A DNA stretch of 64,000 nt from Ilyomonas sp964249755 (GTDB lineage: Bacteria; Bacteroidota; Bacteroidia; Chitinophagales; Chitinophagaceae). The stretch spans positions 1,674,001 through 1,738,000 of the forward strand of contig CAXUDB010000001.1 of NCBI GenBank assembly GCA_964249755.1. Reading direction: 5' to 3'. The notes beneath the pieces were generated by a model that was not told the origin of the DNA, did no database searches, and worked only from the letters and a program-made list of their open reading frames with translations. The number at the start of each line of letters is the position of its first letter. Positions within the stretch are counted from its first letter, which is position 1. Both the position numbers and the translations under genes were made by a program. Shown here piece by piece: positions 42,595 to 49,698 of this stretch.

Positions 42595-44070
42595 TTATAC
42601 ACCTAAGCTCCAGCCATTGGCATATTCGCGTTTCACAAACTGGTTAGCATCATCAAAATTGGTGATCCTCATGTTATCACCGTCCCACAACAGCTTAATG
42701 TAGCGACCGGGATAATCAAACTCATCTGTTTTGCCCGACTGCAGCTTGCGGATGTTATAACTGCGGATAGCCAAATTACCCATCAATACAGATTCAGTCA
42801 AAGGTCCTGCCACATCGAAGCGCGAGCTTAAGTTATTTGCCTCTTTGCTGCCATAACCCTTCAGGCAGGCTTCCACCCACGCAGCATAATGCCCTTCAGC
42901 ACTATTGGGAACTCTTGCTATCGTTTGCGGCACTTTGGTTTCCGCTGTTTTTGCAGTCGGTATCAACTGCGGATTTACACCATAAACACCACACATCATC
43001 TTGCCTTTGGTACCAACAAATAAAACACCATTATCGCCTTCACCGAGCAATTCGTTAGCGCCCAACTCATGCGGACGTTCCGGCAGAATGCCGCCATCCA
43101 TCCAATGCAGCACTACATCTTTCTTTTTGTCTTTGCCTTTAAAGTTGAGAACAATATGCGAAGCTGTTGGACCCGAATCGGGATAGTAACCCGGTGTCCA
43201 GTTAGTAACATACCTATTGGCAACACTGCATTCGGCTGATTCAGGATAGCCTAATTCCAGTACCTGAAACGGTGGCGCAATGATATGGCAACCCATATCG
43301 CCCAAGGCGCCGGTGCCATAGTCCCACCAGCCACGCCAGTTGAACGGGATGAGATTTTCTACATAATCTTTTTTAGGGGCTGTGCCTTGCCATAAGTTCC
43401 AGTCTAAGCCCTTTGGCACTTCTGCTTTTTTATCCGACCAGGGAATACCTTGCGGCCAAACAGGGCGGTTGGTAAAGCACCAAACTTCTGTTACATCGCC
43501 AATAACGCCTGCTCTATACCAGTCTAATAGTTGTCTTACTCCATCGCCCGAAGCGCCCTGGTTGCCCATTTGCGAAACCACTTTATAACGTTTGGCAGAC
43601 TGTGTAAGCATCCGGGTCTCGTAAATGTCGTGCGTCATTGGTTTTTGCACATACACATGCTTGCCCAACTGCATGGCAGCTATTGCTGCAACTGCATGGG
43701 TATGGTCGGGCGTTGATACTGATACCGCGTCAATGTTCTTCGCTTCCTTGTCGAGCAGCTCGCGGAAGTCCTTATAATATTTTGCTTTTGGAAATTTGGC
43801 AATGCTGCCGGCAGCCTGCCGGTCGTCTACATCGCAGAGATACGCGATGTTGGCTTTGCCACTGGCTGCAAAATGATTAATGTCGTCGGCGCCTTTACCG
43901 CCAACACCAATGCCAGCAATATTCAGCATATCACTTGGCGCCCTGAAGCCGGAGCCGCCCAGCACATGGCGAGGTACAATGTAAAGACCTGCTAAAGCGG
44001 TAGCCCCGTTTCTTAAAAAGTGGCGGCGTGATTTACTGACTCCGTTGTCCTGTTTTTGATTGTCTTCCAT
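42595..44070 (-). CDS. Gfo/Idh/MocA family oxidoreductase with Tat signal
   Basis: NAD(P)-dependent sugar oxidoreductase, exported folded. The N-terminus has a twin-arginine signal (SKSRRHFLRNGATALAGL). The Rossmann part begins LNIAGIGVGGKGADD, followed by DAVSVSTPDHTHAVAAIAAM and GKHVYVQKPMTHDIYE, all typical. The C-terminal domain includes WNLWQGTAPK and RGWWDYGTGALGDMGCHI. 491 residues. First gene of a three-gene transcript with cytochrome c and a DUF1080 lipoprotein; a tight chain suggests oxidation of a sugar to the 3-keto form, followed by hydrolysis. Confidence 0.9.
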   Translation of the reverse strand: MEDNQKQDNGVSKSRRHFLRNGATALAGLYIVPRHVLGGSGFRAPSDMLNIAGIGVGGKGADDINHFAASGKANIAYLCDVDDRQAAGSIAKFPKAKYYKDFRELLDKEAKNIDAVSVSTPDHTHAVAAIAAMQLGKHVYVQKPMTHDIYETRMLTQSAKRYKVVSQMGNQGASGDGVRQLLDWYRAGVIGDVTEVWCFTNRPVWPQGIPWSDKKAEVPKGLDWNLWQGTAPKKDYVENLIPFNWRGWWDYGTGALGDMGCHIIAPPFQVLELGYPESAECSVANRYVTNWTPGYYPDSGPTASHIVLNFKGKDKKKDVVLHWMDGGILPERPHELGANELLGEGDNGVLFVGTKGKMMCGVYGVNPQLIPTAKTAETKVPQTIARVPNSAEGHYAAWVEACLKGYGSKEANNLSSRFDVAGPLTESVLMGNLAIRSYNIRKLQSGKTDEFDYPGRYIKLLWDGDNMRITNFDDANQFVKREYANGWSLGV

Positions 44071-44279
44071 ATATGTTCGTTAGATAATAAATGATAGCAA
44101 TGATGCTGTTACAAAAAGAATGATTTTTTAGGAATGAAGAATCATTTTATAAAAATAAAATGGAGATGATTTTAGCCGATGCGCCTAAAAAAATGATAGA
44201 AAGAAAAGGTAAGGTTATTTTCTTTTGGTTGATGAAGACAAGTGGAGATAAGTGTTGTGCGATACAAGAGAAAATTATT

Positions 44280-44930
44280 TTATTCTGCCAATCCATTTTT
44301 TACCGCAAACATAACCAGACCAGCCGTATTTCGAACGCCCACTTTTTCAATCAACCTTGTGCGAATGCCTTCCACTGAGCGGGGGCTTAAGAAAATTTCC
44401 TTGCCAATTTCAGCGGCGGTTTTTTCTTCGCAAATCATCTTTAATACTTCCATCTCGCGTTCAGTCAGTTCTACATTTTGATTAAAGGAGGGCTTGAGAT
44501 TGTTTTTCATTACGAGCTTCTTTAGGAGGGCTTTGTTTACCAGGTCGTTGAAGTAATAGCCGTTCTCAGAAATCGCGTAGATAGCTTTGATAATTTCCTT
44601 CGGCTCCGCATTCTTTAAAAGATAGCCATGCGCACCGTTTTCCATCAGGTGAATGATGAACTTGTCATTTTCATACATAGTGATGACAAGGATTTTGACA
44701 TGATCCCATTTTTTGCGGATTTGCTTGGTAGCTTCCATGCCATCGAGCAGCGGCATGTTCAAATCCATGATGATAATATCGGGCTGTTGTTGCTGAAGTT
44801 TCTCTAACAGTTCTTCGCCGTTGTCGGCTTCTACAATTACATCCAGGTTTTCATCAGACTGAAAGCATAGCTTCAGTCCATCTCTGAATATTTTGAAATC
44901 GTCGGCAATGCCAATGGTGATCGGTTTCAT
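44280..44930 (-). CDS. NarL/LuxR-type response regulator
   Basis: DNA-binding response regulator, 216 residues. The receiver domain (about 1-120) has the acidic pocket IADDFKIFRDGL, the phospho-acceptor Asp in DIIIMDLNMPLLDG and the Lys in LLKNAEPKEI. The C-terminal LuxR helix-turn-helix reads LTEREMEVLKMICEEKTAAE and SPRSVEGIRTRLIEKVG. The start overlaps the end of the histidine kinase by 4 nt (ATGA), so the two are translationally coupled. It is the last gene of the NPIPP operon and is the obvious candidate for its autoregulator. Confidence 0.94.
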   Translation of the reverse strand: MKPITIGIADDFKIFRDGLKLCFQSDENLDVIVEADNGEELLEKLQQQQPDIIIMDLNMPLLDGMEATKQIRKKWDHVKILVITMYENDKFIIHLMENGAHGYLLKNAEPKEIIKAIYAISENGYYFNDLVNKALLKKLVMKNNLKPSFNQNVELTEREMEVLKMICEEKTAAEIGKEIFLSPRSVEGIRTRLIEKVGVRNTAGLVMFAVKNGLAE

Positions 44931-45739
44931 GTGAGTGCATTTATGGGTATGTTTAATTGAATGGAGTTGCCATCATTGCTTTTTTCAAAGCTTATTTTTC
45001 CTTTTAACAGGATGATGCGGTTCTGAATGTTTTTCAAACCCAAGCCTTTGCTTTCGTAACGCAGCTTCTCAAATTCTTCCTGCGATAATCCGTTGCCATT
45101 GTAAGTGATTGTAAAATGTAAAATGCCGTCTTCTATTTTTGAAGTGATGTGCAGGTAAGTGCTTTTGCTATGCTTCATAATATTACCACAGAGCTCCTGC
45201 AGAATGCGATAAACAGTGATGTCGTTTTCCGGGTTTTTAGAACTGTATTGCTCGTCTAAGTCGGTGTTGATGTTGAGGGTTGCCGATTGCAGTTTATGCG
45301 TAAAGCTTTGCAGCGCTTCATTCAAGCCTAATTCTTTTAAAATGGCCGAATGCAGGTTGTGTGAGATGGAGCGTACTTTCTGGATGGACTCGTCCAGTAA
45401 CTCTAATGATTTATGATACACGGCTTCTTCGTTTTTGGGAAGCTGTTCGGGATGCAGGTTGCTGAGATATAATTTAGTAGCAGAAAGCAATGCGCCTACT
45501 TCATCGTGTAACTCTTCTGCAATGCGGTGACGTTCGGTTTCTTCGCTGCGCACGGCGGCTTTGATGAGCTCGTTTTGCTGTGATTCTTTGAGATGAAGGA
45601 GGTTTTGGTGATAGAGAAATTTTTTGCGCTGGGCAGTGTTGAAAGCTAACAGGAATGAAATGATGAGCAACAGCATAACTGCGATGGCTATGGATACAAA
45701 GAAGGAGATGTTATTGCTTTGCGTGCTTAGCAGTACCAT
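44927..45739 (-). CDS. NarX-type sensor histidine kinase with one membrane helix
   Basis: A 270-residue kinase. One N-terminal transmembrane helix (FFVSIAIAVMLLLIISFLLAF, about 12-32) leads into a coiled-coil linker, a HisKA_3 domain with ERHRIAEELHDEVGALLSAT (His about residue 79) and a HATPase domain with ILQELCGNIMKHSKS and ESKGLGLKNIQNRI. There is almost no extracytoplasmic domain, so signal input probably comes from another protein. The gene start overlaps the preceding 7-TM protein gene by 29 nt, suggesting that the two proteins work as a split receptor. Confidence 0.92.
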   Translation of the reverse strand: MVLLSTQSNNISFFVSIAIAVMLLLIISFLLAFNTAQRKKFLYHQNLLHLKESQQNELIKAAVRSEETERHRIAEELHDEVGALLSATKLYLSNLHPEQLPKNEEAVYHKSLELLDESIQKVRSISHNLHSAILKELGLNEALQSFTHKLQSATLNINTDLDEQYSSKNPENDITVYRILQELCGNIMKHSKSTYLHITSKIEDGILHFTITYNGNGLSQEEFEKLRYESKGLGLKNIQNRIILLKGKISFEKSNDGNSIQLNIPINALT

Positions 45740-46349
45740 AGAATGCTTTTGCTATGAAAAAACAAAATACAATGTAAACGAGGTTGTGAATATCCCAAAT
45801 GTTGACGGCATAATCTTTCGTTGTGTCCATTAAGGTTTTATAAAAAAGAAATATAGGAAAAGAAACTACCTCGTAAATAGCAAGACCGGTGACTATAAAG
45901 AGGCAGGCATCAAACTCGTAGGTTATTTCATCCGACCTCATTTTCCTTAAAAAATATAATAAGCAAAGCGCAATCAACACAATTCCCTCGACCGTAAAAG
46001 TTCGGGAACTGAAATCTTTGAACGGCTCTAAGTAAATAAAATTAAAGATGAAGAAAATAGCTGTGCCAACGATAATCAGGTAATGCCATACACGATTAAA
46101 AGGAATTTTGAGCATTTTGAAAAACCAGATGAAATAGTATAACCTCACGATAGAAAGAATGTTGTAAACGAAATTATTGTTGTTGTATAATTTGAAACCT
46201 GCCAGGTCAATAACAATATTTACAATCAAGGCAATATGGAAGTAAATAACAACAGGGAACAATGCGCCGCGTTCGCTTTTTTTTAAAATCAGAATCAGCA
46301 TCGGGATCAGGGTTGCCCACACTTCCGAAAAATCGAGAATGGTTTGCAT
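45711..46349 (-). CDS. Seven-helix membrane protein upstream of the kinase
   Basis: A 212-residue integral membrane protein of no recognised family. Seven hydrophobic segments are visible, for example FPVVIYFHIALIVNIVIDLA, NILSIVRLYYFIWFFKML, YLIIVGTAIFFIFNFIYL, GIVLIALCLLYFL, CLFIVTGLAIYEVVSFPIFL and LVYIVFCFFIAKAFYG. The end runs 29 nt into the kinase gene, so the two are tightly coupled. It begins 6 nt after the fourth NPIPP gene. A role as the membrane sensor for the one-helix kinase is the simplest reading. A similar division of labour is known in other kinases that carry a 7-TM module in the same chain. Confidence 0.75.
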   Translation of the reverse strand: MQTILDFSEVWATLIPMLILILKKSERGALFPVVIYFHIALIVNIVIDLAGFKLYNNNNFVYNILSIVRLYYFIWFFKMLKIPFNRVWHYLIIVGTAIFFIFNFIYLEPFKDFSSRTFTVEGIVLIALCLLYFLRKMRSDEITYEFDACLFIVTGLAIYEVVSFPIFLFYKTLMDTTKDYAVNIWDIHNLVYIVFCFFIAKAFYGTAKHAKQ

Positions 46350-46355
46350 TTAAGT

Positions 46356-47027
46356 TTATTGCTTGGGTGGTATGGGATTAACGGAACCGATGCCTGCCAA
46401 TGTTATCACATGATGAATTAATTCTTTTCGCTTATCGTCCGGTAACTTCTTAAAGAAGGTTGTATCTAAAGTGTAGGTTGAGTCTTTAAATTGAAAAGTA
46501 AAAGGTATGGGAATGGGATCGTAGATGACGTATGTTTTTTCTTCATCGGCCTCTTCGTCTTCGTTCATTTTCGGATAAATGTAGTAAGCCTGAACTTTTG
46601 GGTCTGGAGTAAAGCCAGGTGGAAATTTCCATTCCAGATTTCCCAAAATATAAGGAGTTGTCGGAACAAAGGGCCAATTCGGCACAGTCTTCAGATATCT
46701 GCTTACATTGGTGTATGGCTTGGTAAAGCCTACATACATGATTGGATAGAAAACTTTATCATCATCGGTTTTAAATTGTATAAATGCTTTCTTCTTGCCC
46801 GCCTGATTAGCCGGAGCTAAATCCAGAACGGTTTGCAAATCGGCTGGTGTCATAAAAGCCGCAGCAACCGTATGCTGACAATCATCTTTTTTATCCTTTC
46901 CTGCGTTGGTCGCTGTTGAAGTATCACTAACACCTCTTGCATCCGTTGACGTGTTGCAGCTACAGAATTGACAGGAAATAAAGCCAAAACTTACAGCGAA
47001 ACAGAAGAACATCCATTTGGGTTTCAT
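46356..47027 (-). CDS. NPIPP-tail secreted protein 4, putative lipoprotein
   Basis: Unrecognised 223-residue exported protein. The start is the Met of MKPKWMFFCF; the frame is open 10 codons further. The signal sequence ends in a lipobox-like FISC (about Cys19), followed by a Thr/Ser/Asn linker. Family features: DLQTVLD (compare LKALLD, LKDILD and LKTVLQ in its neighbours), KKAFIQFKTDDDKVFY resembling LFLKFKTVNGKDF in protein 1, a PDPKVQAYYIY segment, and the C-terminus VNPIPPKQ. Acidic MNEDEEADEE lies in the middle. It is encoded 6 nt before the 7-TM gene, so it directly links the secreted family to the two-component system. Confidence 0.65.
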   Translation of the reverse strand: MKPKWMFFCFAVSFGFISCQFCSCNTSTDARGVSDTSTATNAGKDKKDDCQHTVAAAFMTPADLQTVLDLAPANQAGKKKAFIQFKTDDDKVFYPIMYVGFTKPYTNVSRYLKTVPNWPFVPTTPYILGNLEWKFPPGFTPDPKVQAYYIYPKMNEDEEADEEKTYVIYDPIPIPFTFQFKDSTYTLDTTFFKKLPDDKRKELIHHVITLAGIGSVNPIPPKQ

Positions 47028-47095
47028 GTGAAATAATTTTTGAAAGTGATTAAACAATGTTTGATGAACAGTGAGTGTTTCATTGCAGAAAGAAA

Positions 47096-47608
47096 TTAAT
47101 GGTTTAGAAGAGCATGTCCCGGGCTGGCTGGTGGTATAGGATTTAATGACATGTAGTAGGGGGTTGCTGCTGTTGCAGAAGTGGTGATGTGGTAATAAAG
47201 ATAAAATTTCTGTTCTCTTGCATCATAACCACGATCCGGAACCAAATAATACGGCGTGCCTGTAGTAGGATTAAAATCCCAATCAGATGAATTAGGCACC
47301 GATTTGAAACCATAACACCTGAGTTGCCTTGTAACGGTAATGTTGGTGTTCAGGGGCAAAGTCGAATTGTTATCGGTAAAAGTTCCTATGTTTTCGTAGC
47401 CTGTTATTGGTATGCTGGCGCTGTATCCGATTATGTTGGCCATGAGCGTGCCCGAAGAATAACTAATATTAATATCTATTGAATCGTAAGTCTGCAATAC
47501 TGTTTTTAATGCAGCTCCTTGGATGCGGTAAATTTTGGCAGGAACCTGTGAAAAGCATTTCAGTGTAAGAAACAATACCAAAACGGCTAATGCGAATTTC
47601 ATTTTCAT
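47096..47608 (-). CDS. NPIPP-tail secreted protein 3
   Basis: Unrecognised 170-residue secreted protein. A signal peptide (cleaved near LKCFSQ, residue 21) precedes an IQGAALKTVLQTYDSI motif, the family's N-terminal block, then a beta-rich body rich in Asn, Thr and Ser. The segment TPYYLVPDRGYDAREQKFY parallels LPYYLLPDFNSTTKDILY in protein 1. The end is MSLNPIPPASPGHALLNH, with the NPIPP pentapeptide 15 residues from the C-terminus. It is 41 nt after protein 2. No domain known to me matches. Confidence 0.65.
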   Translation of the reverse strand: MKMKFALAVLVLFLTLKCFSQVPAKIYRIQGAALKTVLQTYDSIDINISYSSGTLMANIIGYSASIPITGYENIGTFTDNNSTLPLNTNITVTRQLRCYGFKSVPNSSDWDFNPTTGTPYYLVPDRGYDAREQKFYLYYHITTSATAATPYYMSLNPIPPASPGHALLNH

Positions 47609-47649
47609 CGTGCAATTTTAAAAGCTTAAAAAAACAGTGCCATTAACGG

Positions 47650-48198
47650 TTACAATAATTCGGCTGACTTCAGAAAACCCGGCTGCGCTGGAGGTATCGG
47701 GTTCGCTTTCACTACGCGTTCAGAGGATAAGTACGGTTGCTTTCTTACCGCAAGCTGTAAATACCAATCTCTTATCCCGTCGCCGGTATTAGTAAACATC
47801 TGTTTGTGTGCTGTTACATAAAATTGCTTACTCATTTCGGTAGAAGGCAACGTGAAATGCCGCGCCCTGCCCACCGATTGATAAATGGTTAGATTAAAAG
47901 ATTCTGGCCCCGCTATAGTGTAAGTATTTGCAGGAATTTGCGGAACAACAGTAGTAATTTCTTCACTGTCGCTTTGACTTAATTTTCCAAAAAACTTAAG
48001 ACGTGCCGGGCTGCTACTCACATCTAATGTAACCGTTATCAATTCATATTTATCAAGAATGTCTTTTAAGTCTTTTCCTTTTACCATCACGCCTTCAATG
48101 GTGATAGGGGTGTTTACTTTTTGTGAAAAGCCAACAGTGCTTTTACATAATAATGATGTTAAAATGAGAAGATAGAAAAAAACAATTTTCAGCTTCAT
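47650..48198 (-). CDS. NPIPP-tail secreted protein 2
   Basis: Unrecognised 182-residue secreted protein. Start placed at the MKLKIVFF Met, because the 50 nt before it are a conserved untranslated leader shared with protein 1; the open frame extends 21 codons upstream through that leader and is rejected. The signal peptide ends at VGFSQ. VKGKDLKDILDKYELI is the N-terminal family block and LPSTEMSKQFYVTAHK aligns with the YYLxPD...KxxY region of its relatives. The C-terminus carries VKANPIPPAQPGFLK, the NPIPP motif about 15 residues from the end. Part of the operon of four paralogs. Confidence 0.65.
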   Translation of the reverse strand: MKLKIVFFYLLILTSLLCKSTVGFSQKVNTPITIEGVMVKGKDLKDILDKYELITVTLDVSSSPARLKFFGKLSQSDSEEITTVVPQIPANTYTIAGPESFNLTIYQSVGRARHFTLPSTEMSKQFYVTAHKQMFTNTGDGIRDWYLQLAVRKQPYLSSERVVKANPIPPAQPGFLKSAELL

Positions 48199-48248
48199 AG
48201 TGTGTAAGTTTATAAAAGGTAAATAACACTCCTTAAGTAAAACCTTTT
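48199..48248 (-). promoter_or_regulatory. Duplicated 50-nt leader before NPIPP gene 2
   Basis: This leader matches the leader of gene 1 (48922-48971) at 45 of 50 positions when aligned from the start codon. Shared core on the minus strand: ACCTTTTATAAACTTAC. The two may carry identical promoters or translation signals, allowing gene 2 to be expressed independently of gene 1. Confidence 0.7.
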
Positions 48249-48315
48249 GAAAGTTCCGCATAGCGGAATGCCATTCTGAACTTTCAATATATTTTGTCGA
48301 TAATGTAGGTAAACC

Positions 48316-48921
48316 TTATTGCGCAGATTTAGGAGGAATGGGGTTATTAAATGACCCGTCAGGAACTCTGGTCTTATCTATTGTCTCATTGAGATCCTTA
48401 AGTTTTGCACTTGATATCTTCCATAGCTGGCTGAATTTTATTTTGGATTCCTCTAAAATTTTGTTCAGAGGCTGCGTGTTGAATTCATACAGTATATCTT
48501 TTGTGGTGCTGTTAAAGTCAGGTAAAAGATAGTAAGGTAACGTTGGATTAATAGAAGTGCCGAAATTCCCGCTGTTATGGAACCAAAGACTACTCAAAGC
48601 ATAATTATTTGTCGGAATGGGAATAGGTTGATTAGCATGATATACGCTAAAAAAGTTATTGGGTGCAGGTATTATATTTCTATGGTTGTCCCACAAATAA
48701 AAATCACCAGAAAAATCTTTTCCGTTAACTGTTTTAAACTTCAAAAACAAGGTCAATGGTTTAAAGTATGTACCGTTATCAGCGCCATCCAATAGTGCTT
48801 TTAAACTGGCGCCACTAACTTGTATTTGTAAAACTCTATTTTGAGCTATCGTTTTGTTCGCACTAAATAAACTTGCAAATAAAATTAAAACGACGAATAG
48901 GATATTCGCTTTCAGTTTCAT
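48316..48921 (-). CDS. NPIPP-tail secreted protein 1, first gene of the operon
   Basis: Unrecognised 201-residue secreted protein. The signal peptide ends in KTIAQ (about residue 27), then QIQVSGASLKALLDGADNG, the family's N-terminal block. A beta-rich body includes LTLFLKFKTVNGKDFSGDF and LPYYLLPDFNSTTKDILY, which parallel proteins 4 and 3. A helical stretch (about 150-185) leads to the end, DGSFNNPIPPKSAQ. It shares the MKLK start and leader with gene 2. The 226-bp region upstream separates it from a divergent gene for a His-rich protein and contains palindromic sites. Confidence 0.65.
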   Translation of the reverse strand: MKLKANILFVVLILFASLFSANKTIAQNRVLQIQVSGASLKALLDGADNGTYFKPLTLFLKFKTVNGKDFSGDFYLWDNHRNIIPAPNNFFSVYHANQPIPIPTNNYALSSLWFHNSGNFGTSINPTLPYYLLPDFNSTTKDILYEFNTQPLNKILEESKIKFSQLWKISSAKLKDLNETIDKTRVPDGSFNNPIPPKSAQ

Positions 48922-48971
48922 AGCGGGTAAGTTTATAAAAGGTAAATAATACCCCTAAAGTAAAACCTTTT
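48922..48971 (-). promoter_or_regulatory. Duplicated 50-nt leader before NPIPP gene 1
   Basis: This copy differs from the leader of gene 2 at five positions only. It runs directly to the start codon. TACCTTTT within it resembles a Bacteroidota -7 element (TAnnTTTG with one mismatch), but I cannot place a convincing -33 box. Confidence 0.65.
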
Positions 48972-48991
48972 CCGAATCCTCCAAATTTTCC

Positions 48992-49084
48992 TGCGTATTT
49001 CTACGCAAATCCTTTCCCTGCGTACTTCTACGCAATTCTAAATACGCTTTAACCGCACTCCTACGCAACCTCTTTTTTGCGTGT
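48992..49084. promoter_or_regulatory. Cluster of TGCGTA-N4-TACGCA palindromes upstream of the NPIPP operon
   Basis: Two perfect 16-bp inverted repeats, TGCGTA-TTTC-TACGCA (48992-49007) and TGCGTA-CTTC-TACGCA (49019-49034), start 27 bp apart. A further TACGCAA half (49062-49068) and a TGCGTG half (49079-49084) follow. They lie 70-165 bp before the start codon of NPIPP gene 1. The dimension suits a dimeric helix-turn-helix protein such as the NarL-type regulator of the same operon. Alternatively they are a degenerate repeat. Confidence 0.5.
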
Positions 49085-49147
49085 TTCCTACCTTGACATC
49101 GGGGTCTGCGCATAGCCAATTTTGAGTCATCATTCAAACAAAAAGTC

Positions 49148-49498
49148 ATGAAAACTCAAACACTGGCAAGCCTTCTTTTCACCTTCTTTATCCTGTTGTT
49201 TTCTACCCGTATTAATAGCCATGGCAACGTCACCGAACCTGCCCAGGCAGCATTTCAAAGCATACAGAGTATCACTGCAATCGCTACCAATAATACAACC
49301 GAAGCGCCTCATCAAATTGACTTCGTACTTACTGAACCTTATCATGGCGCACATGGTCATGGCAGTGACGACGATTCACATTTTCTTCATTTTCATTTCA
49401 GCCGCATCAGTAGAAACCGGAAATACTATCAGGCACGCATTATTACTTACAAGCTTATTCTTGTTATTGTTCATATCGTTTTACTAACCCTGCATTAA
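49148..49498 (+). CDS. Small His-rich exported or membrane protein, 116 aa
   Basis: Unrecognised. A signal peptide or anchor (LASLLFTFFILLFSTRINS, about 6-24) is followed by a short polar segment, a His/Asp cluster (HGAHGHGSDDDSHFLHFHF, about 67-85) that could bind metal, a basic patch (RISRNRKYYQAR) and a C-terminal hydrophobic helix (IITYKLILVIVHIVLLTLH). It is divergent from the NPIPP operon across 226 bp with a possible promoter (TTG at 49093 and AATTTTG at 49118-49124), and it may share its regulation. Confidence in it being a gene is fair: its start follows a plausible promoter and there is no competing frame. Confidence 0.55.
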   Translation: MKTQTLASLLFTFFILLFSTRINSHGNVTEPAQAAFQSIQSITAIATNNTTEAPHQIDFVLTEPYHGAHGHGSDDDSHFLHFHFSRISRNRKYYQARIITYKLILVIVHIVLLTLH

Positions 49499-49698
49499 TC
49501 ATTAATAACAATTGCTCAATTTAGAAAAATGCCCGCTGATAGAAAATACACGTACAACCGCCGATTAAACACAATTCTAACTAATAGATTATCTTATCTA
49601 TTTGACTTGCAGGGGAGGAAATTTATCAAAAGCCTCACTTACTAATCCAATCCATTCTTTTTTGAATCGCCTACTTTTGGCATCCCAAAAAAGTTTTT

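Noticed and set aside
48992..49084. CRISPR-like spacing of palindromes
   Set aside because: Units are 16 bp with only two perfect copies, spacers are 11-17 bp and no cas genes are nearby.
48955..49149. 64-residue Arg-rich open frame on the minus strand with repeated LRRS/LRRN words
   Set aside because: The repeats come from the TGCGTA palindromes in the regulatory region; the frame overlaps the leader of NPIPP gene 1.
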